DNA of 64,000 nt from Chryseobacterium ginsenosidimutans (GCF_030823405.1 NZ_JAUSXC010000001.1:1409001-1473000), one strand, 5' to 3'; counted from the first letter of the stretch, positions 35,045-43,855 are shown. Numbers and translations: made by a program. Notes: a model not told the origin generated them from the letters alone.

Positions 35045-35083
35045 ATTCACCATTTTCTCAATAGGAAATGGTGAATTATTTTT
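35045..35083 (+). terminator. terminator after OstA-like gene
   Basis: ATTCACCATTT (35045-35055) pairs with AAATGGTGAAT (35066-35076); T residues follow and overlap a TATTTTTG element at 35077-35084. Confidence 0.75.
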
Positions 35084-35386
35084 GTAGAAATCCGTTAAAA
35101 TTGATGATTAAAATTAATTTTATAGGTTAAATTTAATTTTTTTTAAAATTATTATTCAAAAATTAGTGAAAGGGAAAACCTTATCTGTACTGTGTTTTCT
35201 TATTGGTAAATTTTCATTATATGTTGAATTGATTTAAAATATCAACATCAAAAGTAAATATTTTTTAATGAATGTATATTTCGATTCGTTTTTTTATATA
35301 TATTTATCATAGAAAATATATTAAACTATATTAATATTTTGTGATTTGGTGTATTGCTTGCAGTTAATTCTGCAAGCGATTTTTTT
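35077..35386 (+). ncRNA. possible short transcript or attenuator leader, promoter to terminator
   Basis: The gap between the OstA-like and aminotransferase genes (35009-35450) contains TATTTTTG (35077-35084) and, about 270 bases on, a complete terminator hairpin (35356-35386). No open frame fits in between. This could be a small RNA gene of about 300 nt or a leader whose terminator controls the aminotransferase gene. I do not recognise a known RNA family. Confidence 0.3.
35356..35386 (+). terminator. terminator-like hairpin upstream of aminotransferase gene
   Basis: GCTTGCAG (35356-35363) pairs with CTGCAAGC (35370-35377) around TTAATT; seven T follow. It lies 65 bases before the start codon. 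Confidence 0.75.
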
Positions 35387-35450
35387 ATTCTATCAGTATT
35401 ATTTCGGCATTTGGCGAATGTTTTTTAGTTTTGCTAAAATTTTTCACGAA

Positions 35451-36632
35451 ATGGACATGCAAAAAGATTTTTTTACATATCAGGCACAGACTACGAAGTT
35501 TGCGGCAGGCTTTGAAGTTGAAAAAGCAGAAGGAAGCTATATTTACGGAGCAGATGGGAAAAAATATCTGGATTTTGTAGCTGGGGTTTCGGCAAATACT
35601 TTGGGGCATTCTCATCCAAAAATTGTAAATGCAATTAAAGAACAGGCGGAAAAGTATCTTCATGTAATGGTTTATGGTGAATATGCTCAGGAAAAACCAG
35701 TGGCTTTGTGCAAATTATTGGCTGAAGCAACTCCAGATCCTTTAGAGATTACATATCTGGTTAACAGTGGAGCAGAAGCAATTGACGGAAGCTTAAAATT
35801 AGCAAAAAGATATACGGGAAGAGAAGAGATCGTTTCTTTTAAAGATTCTTATCACGGAAATACTCACGGTGCTTTAAGTGTTTCAGGGAATGAAGTCCAT
35901 AAAAGAGAATTTCGCCCACTGTTACCAATGGTTTCCTTTATTGAATTTAATAATGAAAATGACTTTGATAAAATTACAGAAAAGACAGCCTGTGTTATCT
36001 TAGAAACCATTCAGGGTGCAGCGGGATTTTTGGTGCCGAAAGATGATTATTTAATTAAATTGAAGAAAAGATGCGAGGAAGTCGGGGCACTTTTAATTCT
36101 TGACGAAATTCAGCCCGGGTTCGGAAGAACAGGAAAATTATTCTCTTTTGAGCATTTCGGAATCATTCCTGATATTTTGGTAATGGGCAAAGGAATGGGA
36201 GGCGGAGTGCCGGTTGGTGCTTTTATGAGCTCTCGAGAGATTATGGAAACTTTATCACATTCCCCGAAATTAGGTCACATTACTACTTTTGGCGGAAACC
36301 CTTTGATTGCAGCTTCAAGTCATGCTACCTTAAAAGAAGTTCTGGAAAGTGGTTTAATGGATGAGGTTGATGAAAAAGAAAAGCTATACAGAGAACTTTT
36401 AGTTCATCCGAGAATTAAAAATATTAATGGTAAAGGTTTAATGTTAGCAGTAAATCTAGGTTCTCCCGAATATACTTTGGATGTTGCCAAAAGATGTATG
36501 GAAGAAGGATTGGTTGTTTTCTGGCAATTATATAGAAATGAATATCTTAGAATTTCTCCGCCACTTACCATTTCAAAAGAAGAAATAAAAGAAGGTTGCG
36601 AAATTATTCTTAAGGTATTGAATAATGAATAG
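35451..36632 (+). CDS. class III aminotransferase (acetylornithine/aspartate aminotransferase family)
   Basis: The 393-residue PLP enzyme has the class III pattern: SGAEAIDGSLKLAKRYTG, ILDEIQPGFGRTGKLF with the cofactor-binding Asp, and the Schiff-base lysine K247 in VMGKGMGGGVPVG. It probably acts on an amino acid such as acetylornithine or ornithine; the exact substrate is uncertain as no arg genes are near. The frame extends upstream to 35346, but that stretch covers a terminator hairpin, so the ATG at 35451 (or 35457) is preferred. A TAGTTTTG at 35426-35433 is a possible -7 element. Confidence 0.87.
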   Translation: MDMQKDFFTYQAQTTKFAAGFEVEKAEGSYIYGADGKKYLDFVAGVSANTLGHSHPKIVNAIKEQAEKYLHVMVYGEYAQEKPVALCKLLAEATPDPLEITYLVNSGAEAIDGSLKLAKRYTGREEIVSFKDSYHGNTHGALSVSGNEVHKREFRPLLPMVSFIEFNNENDFDKITEKTACVILETIQGAAGFLVPKDDYLIKLKKRCEEVGALLILDEIQPGFGRTGKLFSFEHFGIIPDILVMGKGMGGGVPVGAFMSSREIMETLSHSPKLGHITTFGGNPLIAASSHATLKEVLESGLMDEVDEKEKLYRELLVHPRIKNINGKGLMLAVNLGSPEYTLDVAKRCMEEGLVVFWQLYRNEYLRISPPLTISKEEIKEGCEIILKVLNNE

Positions 36633-36649
36633 GAAATAACATAGCATAG

Positions 36650-36676
36650 AAACTCTTCCGATGGAAGAGTTTTTTT
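36650..36676 (+). terminator. terminator after aminotransferase gene
   Basis: AAACTCTTCC (36650-36659) pairs with GGAAGAGTTT (36663-36672) around GAT; T residues follow. Confidence 0.85.
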
Positions 36677-36829
36677 GTGCCAAACTATAGCTATTCGGTT
36701 AAAATCAAATTTAAACAGGCATTTGAAAATCTGTGACAAATATCATGAAGATTATGTAAAAAAGTAAACACATTTTTGTGTAATAAAAAAATTAATTTAT
36801 ATATTGCGGAACGATTAAAACAAGATTAT

Positions 36830-37216
36830 ATGGCGAAACATAAAGTCCATTACGAATTTCCAATGCACTGTTTATCAGAGATTTTATATGAATATCTGGC
36901 TACTGCAGAAGGATTATCTGAATGGTTTGCAGATGAGGTAACAGAGAAAGGTGATGACTTCTTTTTCAGTTGGGGAGGAGGACCTGCTGAAAGAGCCACT
37001 TTAATTAGATATAAGCCAGAAGGTTTTGTTCGTTTCAGATGGGAAGAGGATGAAGGAACTAAACATTTCTTTGAAATGACTATCACAATTGATGATATTA
37101 CTGAAGATTTGGCATTAAACATTACAGACTTCTGTGAAGAAGGTGATGAAGAAGAAAATGCAATGTATTGGGAGAATCTTATCGAAAATCTTAGAATAAA
37201 ATTAGGTGCTGCTTAA
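36830..37216 (+). CDS. START-like domain protein (SRPBCC superfamily)
   Basis: The 128-residue protein begins AKHKVHYEFPMHCLSEILYEYLATAEGLSEWFADEV and continues with WGGGPAERATLI and VRFRWEED, the pattern of the AHSA1-type START-like domain found in Bacteroidetes. The C-terminus is very acidic. It probably binds a hydrophobic ligand or a protein partner in the cytosol; function is unknown. An upstream in-frame extension to 36776 lacks family likeness, so the ATG at 36830 is used. Confidence 0.78.
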   Translation: MAKHKVHYEFPMHCLSEILYEYLATAEGLSEWFADEVTEKGDDFFFSWGGGPAERATLIRYKPEGFVRFRWEEDEGTKHFFEMTITIDDITEDLALNITDFCEEGDEEENAMYWENLIENLRIKLGAA

Positions 37217-37243
37217 ACGTAAACAGTACTAATAATAAAACTG

Positions 37244-37272
37244 ATGAACGATTTATCGTTCATTATTTTTTT
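37244..37272 (+). terminator. terminator after START-like gene
   Basis: ATGAACGA (37244-37251) pairs with TCGTTCAT (37256-37263); T-rich tail. Confidence 0.75.
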
Positions 37273-37293
37273 GTAAATAAATCAGGTTAAAAA

Positions 37294-38103
37294 TTGGAAA
37301 ATCAATATTTTACATCAGACGAGCTAAATGTAAAGAACAGAGCATTTCTTTTAGGCGATGCTGTGAAGGTTTCTTTCTTTATCAGAAATGCTAAATTAAT
37401 CATGGATGAAGAATGTTATTTCTTCCTGATGGCTTCCATGAGAAAAATGAGGATGAATATTCCTTTGTCTTATACATTGGAGTTTTTCCAGTCTCTTTTT
37501 CAAAAAAATGTTATTGAAGAAAAAGGAGTTGAAAACGGGATTATCAATTTCCATGTTTTTAGAAATTCGGATGGTATTACATTGTCAAAGTCATCGATTT
37601 CGTATTTTTATGAGGTTGTACAATTACATGATGTCATTTCAGTTCATGAAAGATCTTTAGAATTGGATTTAATCAAGGAGATCAATGTAAATAACAACCT
37701 TTTAAGTAATATCCGTGTTCACAGTCCTGAAAATATTTATGGCGAGATTTACGCACAGGAAAACGATCTTGATGATGTTATTCTTTTGAATCCTAATAAA
37801 AGAATTGCCCGTACAACTTCCGGTAATCTTTTGTTTTTGGATGGCAATGTCATTAAAGTTCCAAAACAGACTGAAGGTGCCTACATTTCTCCTTTAATGG
37901 AAAATTTCATTACTTTTTTGCATAAAAATAATCTTGCAGATATACAGGAACATGAGATTATTGCTTTTGAATCTCAAAAATCAGAAGAAATTTTGTTGAT
38001 TTCTGATGAAAAAGGGATATTTTCTATAGGTAAAATAAGAAATAAAACTTTCGGAAACACCCGCTTTTTAGAATTTGTAGAAAGCTGGAAAGGGAGTTTA
38101 TAA
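37294..38103 (+). CDS. aminotransferase class IV-like protein, catalytic lysine not seen
   Basis: The 269-residue protein follows the class IV fold (IlvE/PabC): the opening RAFLLGDAVKVSFFIRN and the later DDVILLNPNKRIARTTSGNLLFLDGNVI fit the conserved N-terminal and cofactor-binding regions. However, in the segment where the PLP-binding lysine should stand (about residues 131-137, NVNNNLL) there is none; the nearest is K128. The conserved Glu of the E-x-TSxN segment is Arg here. It may be an inactive or changed-function homologue. The start is TTG. It is a single-gene unit. Confidence 0.7.
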   Translation: MENQYFTSDELNVKNRAFLLGDAVKVSFFIRNAKLIMDEECYFFLMASMRKMRMNIPLSYTLEFFQSLFQKNVIEEKGVENGIINFHVFRNSDGITLSKSSISYFYEVVQLHDVISVHERSLELDLIKEINVNNNLLSNIRVHSPENIYGEIYAQENDLDDVILLNPNKRIARTTSGNLLFLDGNVIKVPKQTEGAYISPLMENFITFLHKNNLADIQEHEIIAFESQKSEEILLISDEKGIFSIGKIRNKTFGNTRFLEFVESWKGSL

Positions 38104-38109
38104 CTTGAC

Positions 38110-38155
38110 AAACCCGGTAAACAACAAAGTTCCAAAAGTCCTTTACCGGGTTTTA
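38110..38155. terminator. terminator with long loop between convergent genes
   Basis: AACCCGGTAAA (38111-38121) and TTTACCGGGTT (38142-38152) pair perfectly around a 20-base loop. The rest of the gap to 38418 shows no gene, RNA or repeat that I can recognise. Confidence 0.7.
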
Positions 38156-38418
38156 TTCTGAATAGATCAGAAATTGTATTTTGATTCGTAGGAAACTGTC
38201 CCACAAAACGATACCAATTTTAGTGCTTTTTATAATAATTTCGTTTAATATAAACCGGAATTAATTTCACGGATGGTTTGGAAAAGAATTGTAAAATAAG
38301 TAATCTAAGCCCTTTCATTTTGTTATGATTTTGATTTAACAAATAACGGAAATTGTTTGTTTAAAATTGCTTAAATGATTCTTAAAAGTTTGTTAAATAT
38401 TATCCAATTTAAAGTCTA

Positions 38419-38967
38419 CTAGTTTAAAGAAATATCTTCAGGAGAATTTGCCCATAATAGATACTCTCCGCCAAGATTTTGCATGATTGATTTCCATAGT
38501 GTTTGATCATTTGGCAGGGTGTAATCAAGATTGTAAACATCTACAACTGTCCATACTTTTTTCTGAACTTCATCATCAAGCTGCAGCGCTGTCCAACCAG
38601 AATATCCTGAAAATATTTTGACATCATTAATATCCAGATCACCACTTAGGACAGAGCTTATGATATTTTCTATATCCTCCGTTAAATAAAACTCGTTGGT
38701 AATCTCTGTAAAAGTTTCCGATACATTCTTTCCTTTCACAATGAAGAAAACCCTGTCATTTTCTACCGGTCCGCCGTCATAGACTTCTATCTTAAAATCA
38801 AAGAAATTTTTGAATTTACTACTCATCTGGCTGTTCTTTTTATTTAAGATCAAACCAAATGCGCCCTGCTCATTATGTTCAATAATCAGGACTACCGATC
38901 TGGAAAAAATATCACCGGAAATGTCAGGTGTGGAAATTAATATTTTACCTTTGTATGAGTAATTCAT
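38419..38967 (-). CDS. YqgE/AlgH family protein
   Basis: The 182-residue protein has the family opening KGKILISTPDISGDIFSRSVVLI and the GAFGLILNK and YDGGPV blocks, followed by SGYSGW. The family (AlgH/UPF0301) is widespread and of unknown function, with reported links to regulation. The frame extends 31 codons further upstream, into the divergent pdxH gene, but the family start is the ATG at 38967, and a -7 element directly precedes it. Confidence 0.88.
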   Translation of the reverse strand: MNYSYKGKILISTPDISGDIFSRSVVLIIEHNEQGAFGLILNKKNSQMSSKFKNFFDFKIEVYDGGPVENDRVFFIVKGKNVSETFTEITNEFYLTEDIENIISSVLSGDLDINDVKIFSGYSGWTALQLDDEVQKKVWTVVDVYNLDYTLPNDQTLWKSIMQNLGGEYLLWANSPEDISLN

Positions 38968-38970
38968 ACT

Positions 38971-38978
38971 CAAATTTA
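38971..38978 (-). promoter_or_regulatory. -7 promoter element of yqgE-like gene
   Basis: The reverse strand reads TAAATTTG, ending 3 bases before the ATG; probably a leaderless transcript. Confidence 0.55.
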
Positions 38979-38991
38979 ATAAAAAATATTT

Positions 38992-39636
38992 ATGGAAAAC
39001 CTGCACGATAAAAGAAAAGTTTATGAGAAATCCCAACTTATTGAAAGTGAGATAAAACAAAATCCGATCGAGCAGTTCCGTGATTGGTTTCTGGAAGCCA
39101 GTGAAAACCCTAACATCTCAGAAGCTAATGCTATGGCCGTTTCTACAGTGGAAGAAGACGGCTGTCCGCGTACGAGAATGGTTTTACTGAAAGAATATAC
39201 CTTCGAAGGATTTATTTTTTATACCAATTATGACAGTAGAAAAGGGAAATCAATAGAAAACACACATAAAGCCTGTCTTCATTTTTTCTGGCCAAATTTG
39301 GAGCGTCAAATTATTATTAAAGCCAATTTAGAGCGTATTGCAGAGAACCTTAGTGATGGATATTTTCATTCAAGACCGAAAGGAAGTCAGCTTGGAGCTG
39401 TTGTTTCGCCGCAAAGTCAGGAAATCCCCAATAAAGAATATTTAGAACAAAAACTGAAACAATTGGAGAAGGAGTATGAAAACAGTGAAATTCCAAGACC
39501 TGAAAATTGGGGTGGCTATATTGCAAAACCTTATGAAATAGAATTTTGGCAGGGAAGACCCAACAGACTTCACGACAGAATTATCTATCAATTAATTGAT
39601 GATCTGGATTGGAAAATCTCAAGATTAGCACCTTAA
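38992..39636 (+). CDS. pdxH: pyridoxamine 5'-phosphate oxidase
   Basis: The 214-residue protein is a full-length PdxH: FMN-binding RTRMVLLKEYTFEGFIFYTNYDSRKG and FFWPNLERQIIIKANLERI, the SRPKGSQLGAVVSPQSQ block and the C-terminal EFWQGRPNRLHDRI with the PLP-contacting residues. It oxidises pyridoxine or pyridoxamine phosphate to pyridoxal phosphate in the cytosol. It is divergent from the yqgE-like gene with only 24 bp between the start codons, so its promoter must lie inside the yqgE 5' end. Confidence 0.94.
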   Translation: MENLHDKRKVYEKSQLIESEIKQNPIEQFRDWFLEASENPNISEANAMAVSTVEEDGCPRTRMVLLKEYTFEGFIFYTNYDSRKGKSIENTHKACLHFFWPNLERQIIIKANLERIAENLSDGYFHSRPKGSQLGAVVSPQSQEIPNKEYLEQKLKQLEKEYENSEIPRPENWGGYIAKPYEIEFWQGRPNRLHDRIIYQLIDDLDWKISRLAP

Positions 39637-39657
39637 AAAAAGTCTATTCAATAAAAA

Positions 39658-39688
39658 AACCCTCACGATAGATGAGGGTTGAATTTTT
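39658..39688. terminator. bidirectional terminator between pdxH and HU gene
   Basis: AACCCTCA (39658-39665) pairs with TGAGGGTT (39673-39680), with A-run before and T-run after. Confidence 0.8.
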
Positions 39689-39704
39689 TTTATAATCTGA
39701 ATGA

Positions 39705-40019
39705 TTATTTTTTCTTTTTACCAGCAGCAACAGGTGTATTAGCTGTAGCAACAGCAGCAGATAAATCGGCACCAGCTTTGAACTTAGCAACAGTTTTAGC
39801 TTCGATGTTGATAGGCTTTTTAGTTGCAGGGTTGATACCTTGTCTTGCAGCTCTCTCAGCTACTGAGAAAGTACCAAATCCTACTAAAGAAACTTTTCCG
39901 TCTTTTTTCTTTAGAGTAGAAGTTACATTACCGATGAATGATTCTAAAGCAGCTTTAGCCGCAACTTTAGTAATTCCTGCATCTTTTGCGATTGCGTCGA
40001 TTAATTCAGACTTGTTCAT
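39705..40019 (-). CDS. hup: HU family DNA-binding protein with Ala/Lys-rich tail
   Basis: The 104-residue protein has the complete HU/IHF domain (residues 1-90): MNKSELIDAIAKDAGI, VSLVGFGTFSVAERAARQGINPATKKPI with the DNA-bending proline, and the conserved AKFKAG. A short Ala/Pro tail ending in GKKKK follows. It packages and bends chromosomal DNA. A well-placed promoter precedes it; the 399-bp gap to panD holds nothing else that I can identify. Confidence 0.93.
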   Translation of the reverse strand: MNKSELIDAIAKDAGITKVAAKAALESFIGNVTSTLKKKDGKVSLVGFGTFSVAERAARQGINPATKKPINIEAKTVAKFKAGADLSAAVATANTPVAAGKKKK

Positions 40020-40053
40020 AATTTTTAATATTAAAGTTAGTTCGTAATTATAG

Positions 40054-40084
40054 CAAATATAATAATATTTTGTAAATGTGCAAT
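40054..40084 (-). promoter_or_regulatory. promoter of the HU gene
   Basis: On the reverse strand ATTG (40084-40081), a 19-base gap and TATATTTG (40061-40054) match the Bacteroidetes -33/-7 arrangement; 34 bases to the start codon. Confidence 0.65.
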
Positions 40085-40406
40085 TTTTTTATAAATATAT
40101 ATATAATTTTTTTGATTTTAGGCTAAAATAGTTAAAATATGATAATTCCAGTTTTTACGTAAAATCTACGTTGTGCGTCACTAAAATCGTGCCAAATGCT
40201 TATGTGTATTGACTTTAGAGAAATTCAATAATTATTTTTTATATTTATTAAATCCGAAATTTAATATAAACTATTAATAGTTTTCGTTATATGGTTGTAG
40301 ATATTGTAAGTAAAATCATCAAAAATTATTTTTAATAAAATTAAAAGCCTGTATATCTGTTAGTTTTAAATTCATTTTAAAAGGTCAATTTATTAATTTT
40401 TATTAA

Positions 40407-40414
40407 TAAATTTG
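40407..40414 (+). promoter_or_regulatory. -7 promoter element of panD
   Basis: TAAATTTG ends 4 bases before the panD ATG; probably a leaderless transcript. Confidence 0.6.
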
Positions 40415-40418
40415 CACC

Positions 40419-40769
40419 ATGTTAATAGAAGTTTTTAAGTCTAAGATTCACAGGGTGAGAGTAACGGCTTCTGACCTTAATTATATTGGTAGTATCACGA
40501 TAGATGAAGACCTTATTGAGGCTGCAGGTTTAGTAGTGGGAGAAAGAGTGTATATCGTAAATGTGAATAATGGTGAGCGTTTTGATACTTATGTCATTAA
40601 AGGAAAAAGAAAGTCTGGGGAAGTTTGTCTGAACGGTCCTGCGGCAAGAAAAGTCCAGAGAGATGACATTATTATTATCATTGCATATGCACAAATGACG
40701 CCTGAAGAAGCACAGAATTTTCAGCCAAAAATTGTTTTCCCGGATGAAAAGACAAATCTTTTGACGTAA
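40419..40769 (+). CDS. panD: aspartate 1-decarboxylase
   Basis: The 116-residue protenzyme has the self-cleavage site Gly24-Ser25 in [10 protein letters not shown], at which the pyruvoyl cofactor forms, and the conserved [13 protein letters not shown] and [17 protein letters not shown] blocks. It makes beta-alanine for pantothenate and coenzyme A. The other pan genes are not in the window. The flippase-like membrane protein gene begins 4 bases after its stop. Confidence 0.95.
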   Translation: MLIEVFKSKIHRVRVTASDLNYIGSITIDEDLIEAAGLVVGERVYIVNVNNGERFDTYVIKGKRKSGEVCLNGPAARKVQRDDIIIIIAYAQMTPEEAQNFQPKIVFPDEKTNLLT

Positions 40770-40773
40770 TCCG

Positions 40774-41799
40774 ATGGAGAAAAAATCAAAGAAACCTTTA
40801 AAATCAATACTGACAATAGTAATATCGCTTGCTTTTGCAGGCTTTTTTTTATGGATTGCCCTTAAAGATTTTGATTACAATTCATTTCAGAAATCCATAT
40901 CGAAAGCCAATTATTGGTGGGTTTTATTTGCAGGATGTTTCGGAGTTCTGGCATATTGGTTCAGAGCAATCCGCTGGAATCTGATGCTGGAACCAATGGG
41001 GTATGCTATTTCTAATTCCAATTCACTTTGGTCGATATCTTTTGGGTATTTAATGAATCTTACGATTCCGAGAAGTGGAGAAGTGGTAAGAGCAACTGCT
41101 TTATATGGAGTGGAAAAAGTTCCTGTTGATAAATCTTTCGGAACAATTATCCTGGAAAGAGTGGTGGACTTGGTTTGTATGATTGCTTTTTTGGGACTGA
41201 CCTTAATATTTAAAGGAGAAGCTATTTATTCTTTTTATAAAAATTCAGGAATTAATTTTAATCCGACTAAAATCTTAATTGCTTTAGGCATCTTAGTTAT
41301 TGGAACAGTTTTATTTTTTGTGTTTAAAAAAAGACTGGCAAATATTGCTTTTTTAGGCAAAATTATCAATTTTATTGACGGGATTTTTCAAGGCCTAACA
41401 TCCATATTTAAATTAAAACAAAAAGGAAAGTTTATCCTTTATACAATAGGAATCTGGGTTTCATATTATTTTGCAGCTTATCTGGTATGTTTTGCATTGC
41501 CTGAAACTTCAAATTTTACTTTTGCTGACGGGTTTTTAATCATCGTGGTTGGTACTTTAGGAATGATTATTCCTGCAAGTGGCGGAATCGGAGCTTTTAA
41601 CCTTGCTATGAAATTTGGTTTTATGGCTTTATTTATTTCAATGGGAAAGAGCAGTGAATTGGGAGGTGAAATAGGTTTGACTTATTCTTTTATTTCATTA
41701 CCATTACAGATTATTATCATGCTTACAATGGGGCTTATTTCAATTCCGATGTTGGCAAAAGCCAGAAATAATATTACAGAAAAAGAAATTACAGAGTAG
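40774..41799 (+). CDS. flippase-like domain / lysylphosphatidylglycerol synthase membrane region protein (UPF0104)
   Basis: The 341-residue protein has about eight membrane segments and conserved blocks of the UPF0104 family: YWFRAIRWNLML, TIPRSGEVVRATALY, ERVVDLVCMIAFLG and PASGGIGAFNLAMKFG. It lacks the soluble aminoacyl-transferase domain of MprF, so lipid flipping or another transport role is more likely. It is in an operon with panD, though no metabolic link is evident. Confidence 0.85.
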   Translation: MEKKSKKPLKSILTIVISLAFAGFFLWIALKDFDYNSFQKSISKANYWWVLFAGCFGVLAYWFRAIRWNLMLEPMGYAISNSNSLWSISFGYLMNLTIPRSGEVVRATALYGVEKVPVDKSFGTIILERVVDLVCMIAFLGLTLIFKGEAIYSFYKNSGINFNPTKILIALGILVIGTVLFFVFKKRLANIAFLGKIINFIDGIFQGLTSIFKLKQKGKFILYTIGIWVSYYFAAYLVCFALPETSNFTFADGFLIIVVGTLGMIIPASGGIGAFNLAMKFGFMALFISMGKSSELGGEIGLTYSFISLPLQIIIMLTMGLISIPMLAKARNNITEKEITE

Positions 41800-41825
41800 T
41801 TTACTTAAATACGTTCTTAAAATAT

Positions 41826-41853
41826 AAATCCGGTCACTGAGGCCGGATTTTTT
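41826..41853 (+). terminator. terminator after flippase-like gene
   Basis: AAATCCGG (41826-41833) pairs with CCGGATTT (41843-41850) with two more inner pairs; T residues follow. Confidence 0.85.
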
Positions 41854-41987
41854 ATGATTAATTCCTCCAAAAAAATCAATTTTTTATAATCTGCAATTTA
41901 CATATTTTTTTGTCACAAAATATTTTGGAAAATTCCTAAAACAGCCATAACTTCGGTGTAATAATACAGACAATACATAACATTATT

Positions 41988-42563
41988 ATGGCAATTAATT
42001 TACAGAAAGGACAAAGAATTGATCTCGGATTTACAAAAATGACAATTGGTCTTGGCTGGGATCCGAATGACGGAACGGGATATGATTTTGACCTTGATGC
42101 TTCGGCAATCATGATCGATGCAGACAGAAAACTGGTGAGTGAAGAATATTTTGTTTTTTATAATAATCTGAATTCTCCAGACGGTGCTCTTACACATACG
42201 GGGGACGATCCCAGTGGAAAAAACAGCGATGGCGACGATGATGAATCAATTATGGTAGATCTTGAAAAAGTAGACCCGAGAGTTGAAGAAATTCTTTTTG
42301 TAGTTACTATTGAAGATTTTGAAAGAAGAAGACAGAATTTCGGACAGGTAAGAAACTCTTACATTAGAATTATTGATAATTTATCTCATCAGGAAATTGC
42401 AAAATATGAACTTGATGAAGATTTCTCCATCGAAACAGGAATAGAATTCGGAAGATTATACAAACGCAGCGGAAGCTGGAAATTTGAAGCTTCAGGAATC
42501 GGTTACAGAGCTGATTTAGGGTTTTTCCTTGAAAAATACTATAAAGGGCAAATTATCAAATAA
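41988..42563 (+). CDS. terD: TerD family protein
   Basis: The 191-residue protein is a single TerD/TerE domain: MTIGLGWDPNDGTGYDFDLDASAIMID, the acidic calcium-binding stretch HTGDDPSGKNSDGDDDESI, and the C-terminal SGSWKFEASGIGYRADLGFFLEKY. TerD proteins are linked to tellurite, phage and stress resistance and usually sit in terZABCDE clusters; this one is alone. Function here is therefore uncertain. Confidence 0.9.
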   Translation: MAINLQKGQRIDLGFTKMTIGLGWDPNDGTGYDFDLDASAIMIDADRKLVSEEYFVFYNNLNSPDGALTHTGDDPSGKNSDGDDDESIMVDLEKVDPRVEEILFVVTIEDFERRRQNFGQVRNSYIRIIDNLSHQEIAKYELDEDFSIETGIEFGRLYKRSGSWKFEASGIGYRADLGFFLEKYYKGQIIK

Positions 42564-42638
42564 AGCATTTTAAAAATTTTACTAATCTTAGCTTTTTAAA
42601 AAGGTTTTAAAAATAGATTTTTGAGATTAAAATTCTTT

Positions 42639-43262
42639 CTATTTAAAATTATAAAGTTCTATAATTGAACCTTTATAAAATTTAGTGCAATCGTATAAAT
42701 CAAAAAAACACGTATAGATTTCAGACTGAAAAAGAACATCAGATTTTTTTTCATGAACTTCATTTTCGGCAAATGAATACAATGTTTTGTAGTCTGATTT
42801 TAGAAAGTCAAAAAGAAAATTTTTTTCCGCTTCTTTATTGATTAATCCGGTAAAAAATATTCCGTAAATCAGAAAATTGTTAAAATCTTCTGAATCGGAA
42901 ATATGGGTGTGTTTCGTGTGAGAATATTTTTCGTAGTCTGAAAGAATCTGTTTAAAATTATTAATATTCACAGGATTCTGAATTTCATAAAAAAGATCAA
43001 TTCCATGAACGAAAAGTTGATTTTTTACCTCCTCCTGATCCGTATTGAATTCTGTTTTAAACCATTCTACAAGCTTTAATAATTCTTCTTTGGAAAGCCT
43101 TTCGATATTTTCTTTTACTTTCACTTTGATGATTTCCAGACTTGTTTTTTTATCGTCATCCAAAAAGTTGATTACAATATTTTCTTCACGGCAAAGTTTA
43201 TTGTACAAATTGATTTTTGCAACGAGAGGATTGGTTTTAATAAAATAAAGTTCTTCCGCCAT
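42639..43262 (-). CDS. hypothetical protein
   Basis: I do not recognise this 207-residue protein. It is largely helical and charged, without signal peptide or membrane segment, with a Lys/Glu-rich middle (VKVKENIERLSKEELLKL) and an aromatic C-terminal part with two cysteines (YTCFFDLYDC). It stands alone; base and codon use look like those of its neighbours. The 169-bp gap before it on the reverse strand holds nothing evident. Confidence 0.6.
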   Translation of the reverse strand: MAEELYFIKTNPLVAKINLYNKLCREENIVINFLDDDKKTSLEIIKVKVKENIERLSKEELLKLVEWFKTEFNTDQEEVKNQLFVHGIDLFYEIQNPVNINNFKQILSDYEKYSHTKHTHISDSEDFNNFLIYGIFFTGLINKEAEKNFLFDFLKSDYKTLYSFAENEVHEKKSDVLFQSEIYTCFFDLYDCTKFYKGSIIELYNFK

Positions 43263-43431
43263 AATGTTATGTAATACCTTGTTCTTGGGATTTCTTACTC
43301 TAAGGTAGCGAAAAATTTTAAGGATTCTATTAAATTATATTATTGTTCATCATATAGAGACATAATTATAAAATCGATAATTATTTAACAACGGAATTTT
43401 TTTAATGTTTCCTATTGTTTTACGACACATT

Positions 43432-43815
43432 TTAATGAGATTGTGGATCAAAATACGCCTTAAAAGTAAGCGGATCCTCTATTTTATCTTCCGCTGTTTC
43501 AAGATATTCATGGTATTCTTCCTGATGTTTCTCCATGTAAACCATTACAATTGCCAGATTGATAAACAGATTTTTATCTACTGAACCTAAGTTTAAGGCT
43601 GTTTTTAAATAGTGTAATGCCGTTTCGTTTTCTCCCATATCAGAATAAATTGCTCCGATATTGATTAAAGCAGCCGTATTTTGAGGTTCAATAAGTAGAA
43701 TTTCATCCAATTCTTTGATTAAAAGATCGTTTATGGTATCCCAGTGATCTTCATTTTCCCATCTTTTTGCCTGGAGCTTTTTTACGTTTTCTAATCTTGT
43801 TGTTATCGTATTCAT
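43432..43815 (-). CDS. tetratricopeptide-repeat protein
   Basis: The 127-residue protein has at least one clear TPR (residues about 43-76, PQNTAALINIGAIYSDMGENETALHYLKTALNL) and a second, weaker one after it. There is no signal peptide. TPR proteins mediate protein contacts, and no partner can be named. A TAATTTTA on the reverse strand lies 4 bases before the ATG, similar to the -7 elements of probable leaderless genes but with a changed last base. Confidence 0.7.
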   Translation of the reverse strand: MNTITTRLENVKKLQAKRWENEDHWDTINDLLIKELDEILLIEPQNTAALINIGAIYSDMGENETALHYLKTALNLGSVDKNLFINLAIVMVYMEKHQEEYHEYLETAEDKIEDPLTFKAYFDPQSH

Positions 43816-43855
43816 GATGTAAAATTACAAAATTGCTGATCGTAAATTTTTATTT

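Noticed and set aside
38153..38418. A gene or RNA in the gap between the class IV aminotransferase and the yqgE-like gene
   Set aside because: No frame, promoter, tRNA-like fold or repeat could be supported; only the terminator at its left end.
40085..40406. A regulatory RNA or riboswitch upstream of panD
   Set aside because: The panD -7 element lies 4 bases from the ATG, so the upstream stretch is not part of the mRNA; no other structure recognised.
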